The translations under genes were made by a program, and so were the position numbers. This document shows positions 46,956 through 56,423 of a stretch of DNA of 64,000 nucleotides, piece by piece. The notes under the pieces were generated by a model, which saw only the letters and a program-made list of their open reading frames with translations, was not told the DNA's origin and searched no databases. Source of the stretch: MADRE3 sp963718195. GTDB taxonomy: Bacteria; Desulfobacterota; Desulfobulbia; Desulfobulbales; Desulfocapsaceae. How positions within the stretch are numbered: position 1 is the stretch's first letter; every line of letters starts with the position of its first letter. The stretch lies in assembly GCA_963718195.1 (NCBI GenBank), contig CAVQYQ010000001.1:124001-188000 (forward strand), read 5' to 3'.

Positions 46956-46988
46956 CGATTTGATTCTAGTGGGTTTGAATGGAGTCAA

Positions 46989-47340
46989 TGGTAGTGCGCG
47001 TGTTAATCAGCCCCCCGACAGCCTGCCTGTCAGGTTACCCACCATCTGGTTACCATTATTGATAATTTTTACAAGCAATATCTTTACTCTGGTCACGTTG
47101 AACCATCTTTTCGAACCGCTCTTGAAGATATTTTATTAAATACCCCAAATTATTTTAAAAATATACTATCAATAGAAAAAAATCTCAACTGGCTGGTTCA
47201 CAAAGCAGTACCATGTTAGGCAGGATCGACAAAAAACAGCAACCATTTCATATATAATCGAATGGTTACGTTATTTTTCACAAAACAGGCTGACCACGTG
47301 GCACTTCAACTCTCTTGTAAAAAAGCACGCGTTCCAGGTG
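46989..47340. other. Intergenic region, no gene recognised
   Basis: 352 bp between the HDOD kinase gene and the esterase gene, AT-rich in the middle. A short imperfect hairpin (CCTGACAG/CTGTCGGG, about 47011-47034) lies upstream of the kinase. It should hold the kinase promoter and the 3' end of the esterase operon. I see no RNA gene. Confidence 0.4.
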
Positions 47341-48042
47341 TTATCTCTTGGGGGGCGTATTAACTTTGAGAATCGCCTCTTTCACGTATGGCAAAAGATT
47401 GTTAGCCACCACGGTATACCCTTCAGCCGTCGGGTGAATACCATCAGGTTGATTCAACTCCGGTCTGGCGGCCACATCTTTAAGAAAAAAAGGCATGAAG
47501 GTAACCGGATAATCTGCTGCTAATTTGGGATAGATCTGATTAAATTCTGCGAGATACTCTGGCCCCAGGTTTGTCACCATCTGCATACCGCTGAGCACAA
47601 CCCCGACATTACGGGCAAGCAGCGCCTCGATGATAAAACTGATATTTTCTTCTATCAGTTTTGGTTCAATTCCGCGCAGTCCGTCATTTGCTCCCGTTTC
47701 CAGGATGACTATATCAGGCTGCAGCTTCAGCACCCAGTCAATACGGGATTTTGCACCACTGCTCGTTTCCCCGCTGACCCCACTGTTAATAACATCGAAG
47801 TGCAGCCCTGACTCTGCTAGCAGCTGCTTGAGTTGTTCAGGGTAACTCTGCTGCTGATTGACACCCAACCCTGAGGTCAGGCTGTCCCCCATAGCCACGA
47901 TGACGCCCTGGTATGATTTCGTTTCCTGCTGCGTGTTCTGAGAATCAGCCCGCTCGCAGCCTGAGAACAGCAGGAGGATAACCAGCCCGATAAAAACAGC
48001 CCTATCTGTTGACCATCGTAGATGAGGAGTGGAAGTAATCAT
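47341..48042 (-). CDS. GDSL arylesterase/thioesterase lipoprotein (TesA-like)
   Basis: 233 residues. An N-terminal signal with a lipobox-like LLLFSGC (about residue 29) indicates a lipoprotein. The SGNH hydrolase blocks are VAMGDSLTSGLG (catalytic Ser, block I), Gly in SGVSGETSSG (block II), ETGANDGLRG (block III) and QPDGIHPTAEGY (Asp-His of block V). TesA-like enzymes hydrolyse acyl esters and thioesters in the periplasm. The start overlaps the permease stop by 1 bp. In E. coli tesA lies next to ybbA-ybbP, the same trio as here. Confidence 0.9.
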   Translation of the reverse strand: MITSTPHLRWSTDRAVFIGLVILLLFSGCERADSQNTQQETKSYQGVIVAMGDSLTSGLGVNQQQSYPEQLKQLLAESGLHFDVINSGVSGETSSGAKSRIDWVLKLQPDIVILETGANDGLRGIEPKLIEENISFIIEALLARNVGVVLSGMQMVTNLGPEYLAEFNQIYPKLAADYPVTFMPFFLKDVAARPELNQPDGIHPTAEGYTVVANNLLPYVKEAILKVNTPPKR

Positions 48043-50549
48043 TATGCTCCGTTATATTGCCTCAGGTAAACGACCGGTTTTTCCTTTATTATCCTGACAG
48101 AACTGACCAGTGCGATAGCTATAACCATGCCTACCGTGAACAAAACGGTAAGGATCATCAGGTGCAGGTAGGATTGGTAGGTAATATCGAAAACATATTC
48201 ACACAGGAGCCAGCAGCTGACATTTGCCAGAACGAGTGCCATACATGAACTGATTACTCCAACAATCATATTTTCATAGGTTACCACACGAAAAACAAAG
48301 GACGATTTACCCCCAAGAACTTTATAAAAAACAACCTCTTTGATACGCTCCATATGCGTGGCCAGAATGGCACTGACCAGGATCAAACAACCTGCAGCAA
48401 TGGAAAATGACGCAAAGAAGGTTATAACTCCTGACAGGCGATCGATCAACGTTCCAAGCTGCACAGCTATCTCTGAAACATTTATGGTACTGACATGCGG
48501 CATTTCGGTAACAATTTTCGTTATCATCTCCGGGATTAACTCTTTCTGCAGGTGCAGAGCTGCAAACAGGGTCTGCGGTGCCGACTCCAGGACCTGGGGT
48601 TCAAATACAAAGTAAAAGAATGGTGATAGTTTCGATTGCGTCCTGGACCTGATACTGGTTACCTGGGCCTCAATCTGAACGCCCTGAATATTGAAAAGGA
48701 GACGATCATCAAGTGAAAATTTACCGATATCAGCTATCGTGTCAAGAATTGACACCGGTACAACGTTTTTGAGCATATCTCCGGCACCGAACAGGGAATC
48801 ACCACTAATGATTACTTCATCCTTTAGTAAAGCGTCACGGTAGGTCAGGTTGAATTCCCGACCAAGGTTATCACTTTTTCTCTGTCTCTCCTGTTCCCGG
48901 TCAATCGGTATGGAATTGATGCTCAGCAGTCGAGCCCTGATAACGGGAAAGAGCGGAACTGAGGAGCCGACCAGAGAGTGGAACATTTCCTGCTGGTCTT
49001 TCTGGATATCAAGACAAAAGAGGTTTGGCGCATCATCTGGGTACGAATCAACAAAGGAGGCAAAAAGATTGAGTTTAAGAAGGAATATGGTCAGCAAAAC
49101 AGAGAGAGCAGAGGTCAATGTCACAATAATCGAGCGCGTCGCATTTCCAGTCCTAAAAAGGCTCCGTATCGCCTGGCGCAAGGCAAGATCTTTGACAGGG
49201 AAGCGGCGAATGAACCGAAGCAATAACATGGTTACCAGCGTGATAGCGAAAATAACAGAAAGCAACCCTGCTGAGAAAATGATCCCCGTCTTAACATCTT
49301 CAAGCTGCCTGACAACAAGAATCAGAAGAAAGAGCCCACCCAGGCTCATGATGGCGTAACGTGCTTTTCTTGTGCTGCTGAGTGATTTTTCATTGCGAAA
49401 GATTTCCACGGGCTTGACGTCGTTCAACTGATAAAGAGGTAAAAAAGTAAACAGCGTAACAACCATCAGACCGATCACCAAACTCTCAGCAACATCATAG
49501 AAAGATAACGTTAAACCAATTGTTTCAGGAAGCAGTCCATGAAAGAGAAGCGGAAAAAACAGTTTAACCCCCATCCCTATCACCAGCCCACAGACACTGC
49601 CGGTAAAGCCAAGAATCAAGACGATTACCAGATAGTGTCCGAGCAGGTAGCGATAACTCGAACCAAGGGCCTTGGCCACAGCGATCGTCTTCTGCTTTTG
49701 GCGGAACATGGCGGAAAGGGCAGCCTGCATGCCTATGCCACTGAGCAGCAGCGTAAAGATGGAAATAAAGGACAGGAAAAACAGAAGATTATCAAAAAAT
49801 CGCTTTATTCCCGAGCGGGCATTCCGGGCGGTCTCAACTCTTTCCTGGCCCTGGAGCGCACTCGCTGCAAGCTGTTGCTGGATCGAAGCGATATCTTCCT
49901 GGTTGTGTATCTTGAGCAGGAGTTCATACTCTGCCCGGCTCCCCGTTCCCATGAGTCCAAGCTTATCAATATCGCTGAAAGAAACAAAAATACGTGGTCC
50001 AAACGAGAAAAAGGCAACCGGGCGAGCCGATTCGGAGCGGACGACGTCTACAATCTTCAGTTCCGCACTGCCCAATTGCAGGTGTGTACCAATTGTTACT
50101 CCAAGTCGATCAAGCAGTTCCTGGGCAACAACGACAGTGCCAGGCTGTAACATTTGCTGAAGTTCTCTTCCTGACAGCAGCTTTACTGAGCCGTAATGGG
50201 GATAACCGGGCTCTACCACCTTGATGCTGGAAAAAAGGGAGGTCTCTTTCTTCTCCGGCCTGACAACAGAGTAAAACTCATATGTCCTGAGGCTTATGAG
50301 CCTGTTTTCCTGTTCATAGTTGTCGACCGCTCGAACAACCGGGTCTGAGATCGGGTGATGCGAGTGGATTATTATATCAGCACCATGAAGGGTTTGCGCT
50401 TCACCGACCAGGGACTGATATACATTTCTCTTAAAACTGTTTAAAGCGGTCAGGGTGGCCAGAGACAATGCCACGCATAAAACAAATGTAACTGCCTGCT
50501 TACCGCTGTGGCGGATTTCTTTGAAAATAAAACGTAGATGCACGGTCAC
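48042..50549 (-). CDS. ABC transporter permease, FtsX/MacB type (YbbP-like)
   Basis: 835 residues. The pattern is a first TM helix (TFVLCVALSLATLTAL), a large extracytoplasmic domain, then TM groups (FLSFISIFTLLLSGIGMQAALSAMF, GHYLVIVLILGFTGSVCGLVIGMG, a middle pair, and a final FtsX trio FFASFSIAAGCLILVSAILATHM ... VISSCMALVLANVSCWLL ... LHLMILTVLFTVGMVIAIAL). This is the long YbbP form with duplicated FtsX units, believed to work in envelope biogenesis or lysophospholipid export. ATGA overlaps the ATPase stop. Confidence 0.9.
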   Translation of the reverse strand: MTVHLRFIFKEIRHSGKQAVTFVLCVALSLATLTALNSFKRNVYQSLVGEAQTLHGADIIIHSHHPISDPVVRAVDNYEQENRLISLRTYEFYSVVRPEKKETSLFSSIKVVEPGYPHYGSVKLLSGRELQQMLQPGTVVVAQELLDRLGVTIGTHLQLGSAELKIVDVVRSESARPVAFFSFGPRIFVSFSDIDKLGLMGTGSRAEYELLLKIHNQEDIASIQQQLAASALQGQERVETARNARSGIKRFFDNLLFFLSFISIFTLLLSGIGMQAALSAMFRQKQKTIAVAKALGSSYRYLLGHYLVIVLILGFTGSVCGLVIGMGVKLFFPLLFHGLLPETIGLTLSFYDVAESLVIGLMVVTLFTFLPLYQLNDVKPVEIFRNEKSLSSTRKARYAIMSLGGLFLLILVVRQLEDVKTGIIFSAGLLSVIFAITLVTMLLLRFIRRFPVKDLALRQAIRSLFRTGNATRSIIVTLTSALSVLLTIFLLKLNLFASFVDSYPDDAPNLFCLDIQKDQQEMFHSLVGSSVPLFPVIRARLLSINSIPIDREQERQRKSDNLGREFNLTYRDALLKDEVIISGDSLFGAGDMLKNVVPVSILDTIADIGKFSLDDRLLFNIQGVQIEAQVTSIRSRTQSKLSPFFYFVFEPQVLESAPQTLFAALHLQKELIPEMITKIVTEMPHVSTINVSEIAVQLGTLIDRLSGVITFFASFSIAAGCLILVSAILATHMERIKEVVFYKVLGGKSSFVFRVVTYENMIVGVISSCMALVLANVSCWLLCEYVFDITYQSYLHLMILTVLFTVGMVIAIALVSSVRIIKEKPVVYLRQYNGA

Positions 50550-51232
50550 ACCTGATAGTCGTTTTGAACCAGACGGCCGTCGCGAAGAAAAAGTGTTCGA
50601 TCAGCCCTGTTGGCAATTTCAACACTATGGGTCGCCATTACCAGTGTTGCCTGCTGTTCTTGCTGCAGTTCCAGGATCAGGCCAATTATTCCCCGACTGT
50701 TTTCGGAGTCAAGATTTCCGGTCGGTTCGTCTGCAAACAGTAATCTCGGTCCATTGATCAGTGCTCTGCAGATTGCTACCCGCTGCTTTTCTCCGCCTGA
50801 CAATTGTTCCGGCTGGTTATTTCGTCGTGACCATAACCCCACGCGGTCGAGAAGGGATTCCGCCTTCTCCCGAGCACCCGGGTCCTTTCTTAATTCAGCG
50901 GGGAACATGACATTTTCCAGAGCATTGAGCGAAGGTATCAGATGAAAGGCCTGAAAAACAAAGCCGATCAGCTCATTGCGCAGTGGCGCCAAGTCATCCT
51001 CCCCCAGACCGGTGATTTCCCGCCCTGAAATTTGCACACTGCCATGACTGGGATTATCCAAGCCCGACAAGAGACTCAAAAGTGTTGTTTTACCACTGCC
51101 GCTGCTGCCGGCAACAACGACGAATTCACCCTCACCGATAGCAAGGTCGATCCGGTCCAGAACAGTTATGGTTCGATCTTCTATCTCATAGGTTTTTGTT
51201 ACATTCCGTGCTTCAATCATTGTATCAATCAT
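50546..51232 (-). CDS. ABC transporter ATP-binding protein (YbbA/LolD-like)
   Basis: About 228 residues with Walker A VVVAGSSGSGKTTLL, the Q-loop in GFVFQAFHLIPSL, signature EQLSGGEKQRVAICRALI, Walker B LLFADEPTGNLD and H-loop TLVMATHSVEIA. This is the MacB/LolD/YbbA type that powers FtsX-family permeases. The frame extends to 51319, but the conserved N-terminus (MIEARNVTKTYEIED) begins near 51220-51232. ATG 51232 is chosen, with AAAGGA just upstream. The stop overlaps the permease start. Confidence 0.91.
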   Translation of the reverse strand: MIDTMIEARNVTKTYEIEDRTITVLDRIDLAIGEGEFVVVAGSSGSGKTTLLSLLSGLDNPSHGSVQISGREITGLGEDDLAPLRNELIGFVFQAFHLIPSLNALENVMFPAELRKDPGAREKAESLLDRVGLWSRRNNQPEQLSGGEKQRVAICRALINGPRLLFADEPTGNLDSENSRGIIGLILELQQEQQATLVMATHSVEIANRADRTLFLRDGRLVQNDYQV

Positions 51233-51378
51233 GGTCCTTTTTCCAGCTTCATTCCATTTCATATTGTGCAGATGGCTATAGATTATAATCACGAATGAGT
51301 GAAAAACTGTGACCATCACGAGGTTTTTCTCAGGCAGAAAGAAAACCCGGGAAGACAGTTCGCTTTGACCAAATGGGA

Positions 51379-52569
51379 TCAGCCCAGGAAAGAAGCGAGG
51401 ATTTGAGCAGCGTTTTCAGCTCCGGAAAGATTGACGTCTCGGTTATCGAGCCTGTCATCGCCCGCTTCAAGAAGAGCAGATAACCTGCTGTGAAGATGTG
51501 ACGGGGCCTTGATACAATCATGCTCCTCAATGGTCATAAACCTGTCAGGAAGTTTATCAGCCAAAGCGGAAAGGTGCATCTGCTGCTCCTGATCCTGCAT
51601 GTTCCTCATGACAACAAGAGCTGGTATACCGGCAGCCAGAACGTCTACCAGAGAATTATAGCCGCCAAAGATAACAGCTGTTCGAGAACGTTTCAGCGTT
51701 TCCAGATACACGCTGCCGAAGAGATTAACCGTACAGCACCCGATCCGTTCAAATTTTTCTTTCATACGTACCGAAATATCATTACCAACAAAAAGTCTGA
51801 AATGCCCATATCCTTCGCCGTGCATCTTCAGAAAAGAAGCAAGCACATCGAGAAACCTGTCGGTCTGTTCTCCTGCCCACGGCACCGATATGGTAGTGCA
51901 GAAACGGGGCTTTTTGCTTTCTCGCTGATCGCTGACATTTTGAATTTGGGTGTAACGCGAGACATAACCACACTCCCGAACGCTTGTGGAGAACTGGTTA
52001 TTGAGACTCTGACAATGGTCTGGACCCAGAATATGAGAATCACCGTACCAGAGCAGACCGGAATAGTATTTTCTGAAGAGATCAACCGCCAGGCTGGACG
52101 ATGTCTGCTTAACACTGCCAACCACTCCTCTCATGCCCAGCAGCCACCTGGTATCATCAGTAATACCAGCGTCTTGAAGAGACAACAGTAATTCTTTGTG
52201 CTTGCCCTGCGGCGAGTGATCTGCAAGCACTACACGGGGACGATACAGCTTTATTATCTGGTGGATATGCTCACCCCGGATCACTCCAAGTTCCCGGTCG
52301 CTGTAGGACGATTTTCCCTCAATGCCGCGAGATCTGCCATTGACAACTTCTGTCTGGTAAGCGGGGAGTTTCAGCCAATCCAATTGTCCGCTGCCGATCA
52401 GCTCCTGGGTTTGCGAACCACCGGTTATCAAAAGCAGATGCAGCTCAGGATAGAGCCTGCGTACGGCAAGGCCGATCGCCACTGATCGGCTTATATGGCC
52501 AAGCCCTCTGCCATCATGGGCATAAAGCAGTATATCGACGGGCGGAAACTTTGCGGCCATAGGTTTCAT
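51379..52569 (-). CDS. MurG-like glycosyltransferase (GT-B fold)
   Basis: 396 residues. The N-terminal domain opens DILLYAHDGRGLGHISRSVAIGLAVRRLYPELHLLLITGG, the glycine-rich acceptor loop of GT28/MurG-type enzymes. The C-terminal donor-binding region has ISVPWAGEQTDRFLDV, CTVNLFGSVYLETLKRSRTAVIFGGYNSLVDVLAAGIPALVVMRN, where the Gly-Gly-Tyr-Asn-Ser stretch and following PALVV match the nucleotide-sugar pocket. Acceptor and donor are unknown, likely a cell-surface polysaccharide or glycolipid. ATG 52569 overlaps the NlpC/P60 gene stop (ATGA). Confidence 0.82.
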   Translation of the reverse strand: MKPMAAKFPPVDILLYAHDGRGLGHISRSVAIGLAVRRLYPELHLLLITGGSQTQELIGSGQLDWLKLPAYQTEVVNGRSRGIEGKSSYSDRELGVIRGEHIHQIIKLYRPRVVLADHSPQGKHKELLLSLQDAGITDDTRWLLGMRGVVGSVKQTSSSLAVDLFRKYYSGLLWYGDSHILGPDHCQSLNNQFSTSVRECGYVSRYTQIQNVSDQRESKKPRFCTTISVPWAGEQTDRFLDVLASFLKMHGEGYGHFRLFVGNDISVRMKEKFERIGCCTVNLFGSVYLETLKRSRTAVIFGGYNSLVDVLAAGIPALVVMRNMQDQEQQMHLSALADKLPDRFMTIEEHDCIKAPSHLHSRLSALLEAGDDRLDNRDVNLSGAENAAQILASFLG

Positions 52570-53066
52570 CAGTTACTGATTCGACGTGCCTGCCAGAAGT
52601 GGTCACTCCAATAGGCTTCGTTCAGTAGAGAGAGGCTGACACCGTTTTTGGTGGAGACATGCATAAACTGGTCATTGCCTCTGTAGATACCGACATGCCT
52701 GTCAAGAAAACCTGTTTTGAAGAAGACCAGATCCGTCGGCTTCAGTTCTGATCGGTTAATCTTATTTCCCAACTGTGCCTGACTCCTGGTTGTCCGGGGC
52801 AGCGAAATGCCAAAAAGAGAGAGGTAGGTCTGCTGAACAAACCCGGAACAATCGATACCCCTCCGGTCAAGACCGCCCTCACGATAGGGTGTTCCAACCC
52901 ACTTTTTATAATAGTTATCAAGTTCTCTGCTGACTTCTTCGATATCTGACATATCGATGACCGTCCGAGGCTCATGATCCACCGGTAGATGATACGTCAC
53001 TTTACCGGAACAGCTGGCCATCATTGATAGCATGATCATTGTACCAGCATAGATAATGAATCTCAC
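52569..53066 (-). CDS. NlpC/P60 family cell-wall peptidase, lipoprotein
   Basis: 165 residues. GTG 53066 is chosen because GGAGA lies seven bases upstream. It gives a lipoprotein signal ending SMMASC. The NlpC/P60 (C40) domain shows the catalytic Cys in GIDCSGFVQQTYLSLFGISLPRTT, the FFKTG strand, the catalytic His in LDRHVGIYRGNDQFMH and a third polar residue, HVST. Such enzymes cut D-Glu/meso-DAP bonds in peptidoglycan stem peptides. Its stop overlaps the glycosyltransferase start, so they are coupled. The longer frame to 53111 has no ribosome site. Confidence 0.88.
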   Translation of the reverse strand: MRFIIYAGTMIMLSMMASCSGKVTYHLPVDHEPRTVIDMSDIEEVSRELDNYYKKWVGTPYREGGLDRRGIDCSGFVQQTYLSLFGISLPRTTRSQAQLGNKINRSELKPTDLVFFKTGFLDRHVGIYRGNDQFMHVSTKNGVSLSLLNEAYWSDHFWQARRISN

Positions 53067-53313
53067 TTCGCATTCTCCATGGTACAGTATCCCTTGCGGC
53101 TTCAACACCACTTATCGGCTTACCACCGATGAATCTAAGGCCCCGGTTTTCATTCTGAATGACTACTATAACTCCATTCGGTTTCAACTGCTACTTCTTG
53201 AAATATTCAGCAGATTTTCTTCACAATTAATCCACGATGGGGTAGAATGAGAGGTCCGCTCGAATTGAGATGTTTCTTCAGGTTTACGAAAAACAGAGAG
53301 CTGTCCAGCCCAT

Positions 53314-54441
53314 ATGAAAATCTCATTTTATATGCCTTTCAAGCCTTTTGGCCATGAAAACCCATCGGGCGACCTCATCACGGGCATGGAACTTCATGAC
53401 TACTTAGTCAACAATAACAACGAACTAGAGGTGGCAAGCTCGCTGCGAAGCCGCTGGTTATATCTCAAACCATGGCAGTTTCTGGCTGTTGCTCGCGAAC
53501 GAAGCAGGTTGATCAATACATTAAAAAGCTTTCCACCTGATTTATGGCTTAGTTATCACACTTACTATAAAGCCCCTGACCTGCTGGGCCCAACCTGCAG
53601 TGCCAGGCTGCATGCCCCATATGCAGTTTTTCAGGGGATCTATTCAACCAAAAGAAGAAAGAGATTAAAAACCCTTCCCGGTTTTCTGTTGAACCGTCGG
53701 GCCCTGATGGCAGCTCAGGTCGTATTCACCAACAAAAAGACGGATGAACTCAACCTTAAACGGCTTTTGCCTGAAGAGCGGGTGAAGTATATCGCACCCG
53801 GCCTTATCCCGGATCAATTCAACTTTGACCTGGTCGCCCGTCGGGCCCTGAAAGAACAATGGCATGTCGGAGAACGACGGGTTGTGATGACCACTGCCAT
53901 GCTCAGACCTGGAGTAAAAACCAGTGGGGTTCTCAACGTTATTGACAGTTGTATGGATCTGCGTAAAAGAGGTCATGATATCCTGCTGATCATCATTGGT
54001 GATGGGGCCAATCGGTCCATGATAGAGCAGCAGGGAAGAGAAAAGCTGGCAGACAATATCCTTTTCCTGGGGAAAATTCCCCGCCACGAACTGTATCGGT
54101 ATTACAGTGCTGCTGATGTCTTTGCCTTTCCTGGTATACAGGAATCACTCGGGATGGTATACCTCGAAGCTCAATCTGCCGGCCTCCCGGTCGTCGCTTA
54201 TAAGAACTGGGGTGCGAAAGAGACGGTTATTCATAATGAAACAGGGCTCCTTTCATCTGCAGAGGAGCCAGACTCATTCACTCAGGACATTGAACAATTG
54301 GTTGTTGATCGCGACAGGAGAATAAAAATGCGTGATGCGGCAAAGATCCATATACGGGCACATCATGACTCGACGATAAATTATCAGGAGGTAAACACCA
54401 CGCTGCAGGCGATCGTCGCATCCTTTTCCCGCACAAGTTGA
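53314..54441 (+). CDS. Glycosyltransferase family 4 (GT-B)
   Basis: 375 residues. The N-terminal domain opens MKISFYMPFKPFGHENPSGDL. The C-terminal GT4 nucleotide-sugar site has HDILLIIIGDGANRSMIEQQGREKLADNILFLGKIPRHELYRYYSAADVFAFPGIQESLGMVYLEAQSAGLPVVAYKNWGAKETVIHNETGLL, with the family E-x7-E motif in FPGIQESLGMVYLEAQ. It uses an activated sugar for a surface glycan or lipid. It is opposite in direction to the preceding glycosyltransferase and close to the Na/Pi cotransporter. Confidence 0.9.
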   Translation: MKISFYMPFKPFGHENPSGDLITGMELHDYLVNNNNELEVASSLRSRWLYLKPWQFLAVARERSRLINTLKSFPPDLWLSYHTYYKAPDLLGPTCSARLHAPYAVFQGIYSTKRRKRLKTLPGFLLNRRALMAAQVVFTNKKTDELNLKRLLPEERVKYIAPGLIPDQFNFDLVARRALKEQWHVGERRVVMTTAMLRPGVKTSGVLNVIDSCMDLRKRGHDILLIIIGDGANRSMIEQQGREKLADNILFLGKIPRHELYRYYSAADVFAFPGIQESLGMVYLEAQSAGLPVVAYKNWGAKETVIHNETGLLSSAEEPDSFTQDIEQLVVDRDRRIKMRDAAKIHIRAHHDSTINYQEVNTTLQAIVASFSRTS

Positions 54442-54510
54442 TTTCCCATCGAGGCAATGAACCAGAAACAGGCCGACCCCTAACACCTGATAACTGAACC
54501 AGGATTTCAT

Positions 54511-56304
54511 ATGAGATCAGTCTTAATTATTCTCCTCCTTGTTGCTATCTGGACCAGCACCAGCCTACCATCGTTTGCGTCGGCATCTCCTGCAACCGGA
54601 GACATTGAATGGTTTACCCTTCTCATCGGCCTTGCCGGTGGTTTAGCCCTCTTTCTTTTTGGACTTGAGCAACTTTCAGAAGGGTTGAAACGGGCAGCTG
54701 GTCAGACGCTCAAGGTAATGCTGGCAAAACTTACCACCAACCGGATTATGGGGGCGATCACCGGGGCAGCCGTTACCGGCATACTCAATTCCTCCTCAAT
54801 CACCACGGTCCTCGTTGTCGGTTTTGTCACTGCCGGATTAATGACCCTTTCACAATCGGTGGGTGTCATCATGGGAGCAAATATAGGCTCAACGGTGACG
54901 GCTCAGATTCTGGCTTTTAATATCAGTAAATATGCTTTGCTGCCGATAGCCGTTGGTTTTTTTATGATCTTTTCCGGTAAAAATGAAAAGCTGAAATATA
55001 GCGGAATGATGATGATGGGGATCGGGCTGGTTTTTTTCGGCATGTCTGTGATGAGCAGTGCCATGGCCCCACTGCGCTCCTATGAACCATTCCTGAGTTT
55101 CCTGAAAAAAATGGAAAACCCGGCTCTGGGAATTCTGGCTGGCGCTGTTTTCACTGGCCTTGTTCAGTCCTCAGCAGCAACGGTCGGTATTGCCATTGCC
55201 CTGGCCAGTGAAGGATTCCTGATGCTGGAGGCGGGAATTGCACTGGCGCTCGGCGCAAATATCGGTACCTGCGTAACCGCCCTGCTGGCTGCACTTGGCA
55301 AACCCACAGAGGCAGTGCGGGCAGCTGTCGTCCACATCACGTTCAATATTGTCGGCGTCTTGCTATGGATCAGCTTTATTCCCTACCTGGCCTCGATTGC
55401 CATCTCCATCTCCCCATCAAGTCCAATGCTTGAAGGAACCACCCGGATGGCAGCAGAAGTCCCCCGTCAAATCGCCAACGCCAACACCATCTTCAATGTC
55501 GTCAATACCTGTTTATTTCTTCCATTCACTGTTTTTTTTGCCTGGATCGCCACCCGTCTCGTTCCTGCTCGACCAGAATCGGACAAAACGATAAAGCCCA
55601 TCTATCTCGATGATGCCGTCCTTGAAGTCCCGTCGCTTGCCCTCGACCGGGTCAGACAGGAGCTGGCGAGAGTCAATGAAATCATTTTTGACATGCTTGA
55701 GACCACCAGGATTGCCCTAAAATCGGGCAACACGCGGCAATTATCCTCATTAAAGCGTGATGATGACAAGGTTGACAGCCTTGAGACAGCCTGTATTAAT
55801 TACTTGAGCCGAATTCGCCAGCAACCCCTCACCGAAAAAGAAAGCAGAGAACATCAGGCCCTGATGATCACCACTGTTGCCCTGGAAAATTTGGGTGATG
55901 TGATAGAAACAAAACTTGCCGAATTAAGTGAACAGGAAATCGGTGTTCGTTACACCAAGAGTGCTGAGACCTCGAAACTAACGGACGGCTTATACATAAC
56001 TGTCCACGATGCCCTTGCCTTCACCCGTCTGGTGATCCGCGACAATGATATGGATGCTGCACGTCAGATACTTGATCTTGAGCCACATATTAAAAAATTA
56101 CGACATGACCTGATGGTGCGAAAATCCGAGCGGCTGGGCAGCGGTGACAACAATGCGATCATCATCGCCCGTATTGAAATCTCTGTCGCCAGTAAACTGC
56201 AGAGAATGTATAATCTTGCAAAACATATCGCCTCTGAAATGCTCGCTGCCTCTGGTGAAACAGAACTGTCTGCATCCCCGGATGCAAAGCAAATCGCGTA
56301 TTGA
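54511..56304 (+). CDS. Na+/phosphate cotransporter (NptA/PNaS family) with PhoU-like domain
   Basis: 597 residues. An N-terminal signal-like segment is followed by the duplicated NptA core: LIGLAGGLALFLFGLEQLSEGLK, TGILNSSSITTVLVVGFVTAGLM and later TGLVQSSAATVGIAIALASEGFL (the paired Q/N-S-S-S motifs), ALALGANIGTCVTALLAALG. The C-terminal ~220 residues (from about 370) form a PhoU-like helical bundle (LDRVRQELARVNEIIFDMLETTRIAL). It probably takes up phosphate with sodium. ATG 54511 has CAGGA upstream. No pho genes are adjacent apart from a distant psiE. Confidence 0.9.
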   Translation: MRSVLIILLLVAIWTSTSLPSFASASPATGDIEWFTLLIGLAGGLALFLFGLEQLSEGLKRAAGQTLKVMLAKLTTNRIMGAITGAAVTGILNSSSITTVLVVGFVTAGLMTLSQSVGVIMGANIGSTVTAQILAFNISKYALLPIAVGFFMIFSGKNEKLKYSGMMMMGIGLVFFGMSVMSSAMAPLRSYEPFLSFLKKMENPALGILAGAVFTGLVQSSAATVGIAIALASEGFLMLEAGIALALGANIGTCVTALLAALGKPTEAVRAAVVHITFNIVGVLLWISFIPYLASIAISISPSSPMLEGTTRMAAEVPRQIANANTIFNVVNTCLFLPFTVFFAWIATRLVPARPESDKTIKPIYLDDAVLEVPSLALDRVRQELARVNEIIFDMLETTRIALKSGNTRQLSSLKRDDDKVDSLETACINYLSRIRQQPLTEKESREHQALMITTVALENLGDVIETKLAELSEQEIGVRYTKSAETSKLTDGLYITVHDALAFTRLVIRDNDMDAARQILDLEPHIKKLRHDLMVRKSERLGSGDNNAIIIARIEISVASKLQRMYNLAKHIASEMLAASGETELSASPDAKQIAY

Positions 56305-56423
56305 AAAGAGCTCATGCTCACGCAGTTATAGATGTTTGTTTATACTTGACAGCTCTGGCCCTCTGCTTATAATCGCAGAGTTCGCCGATTACAAACAACC
56401 CTTATTCTTAGCTAACAAAAAAA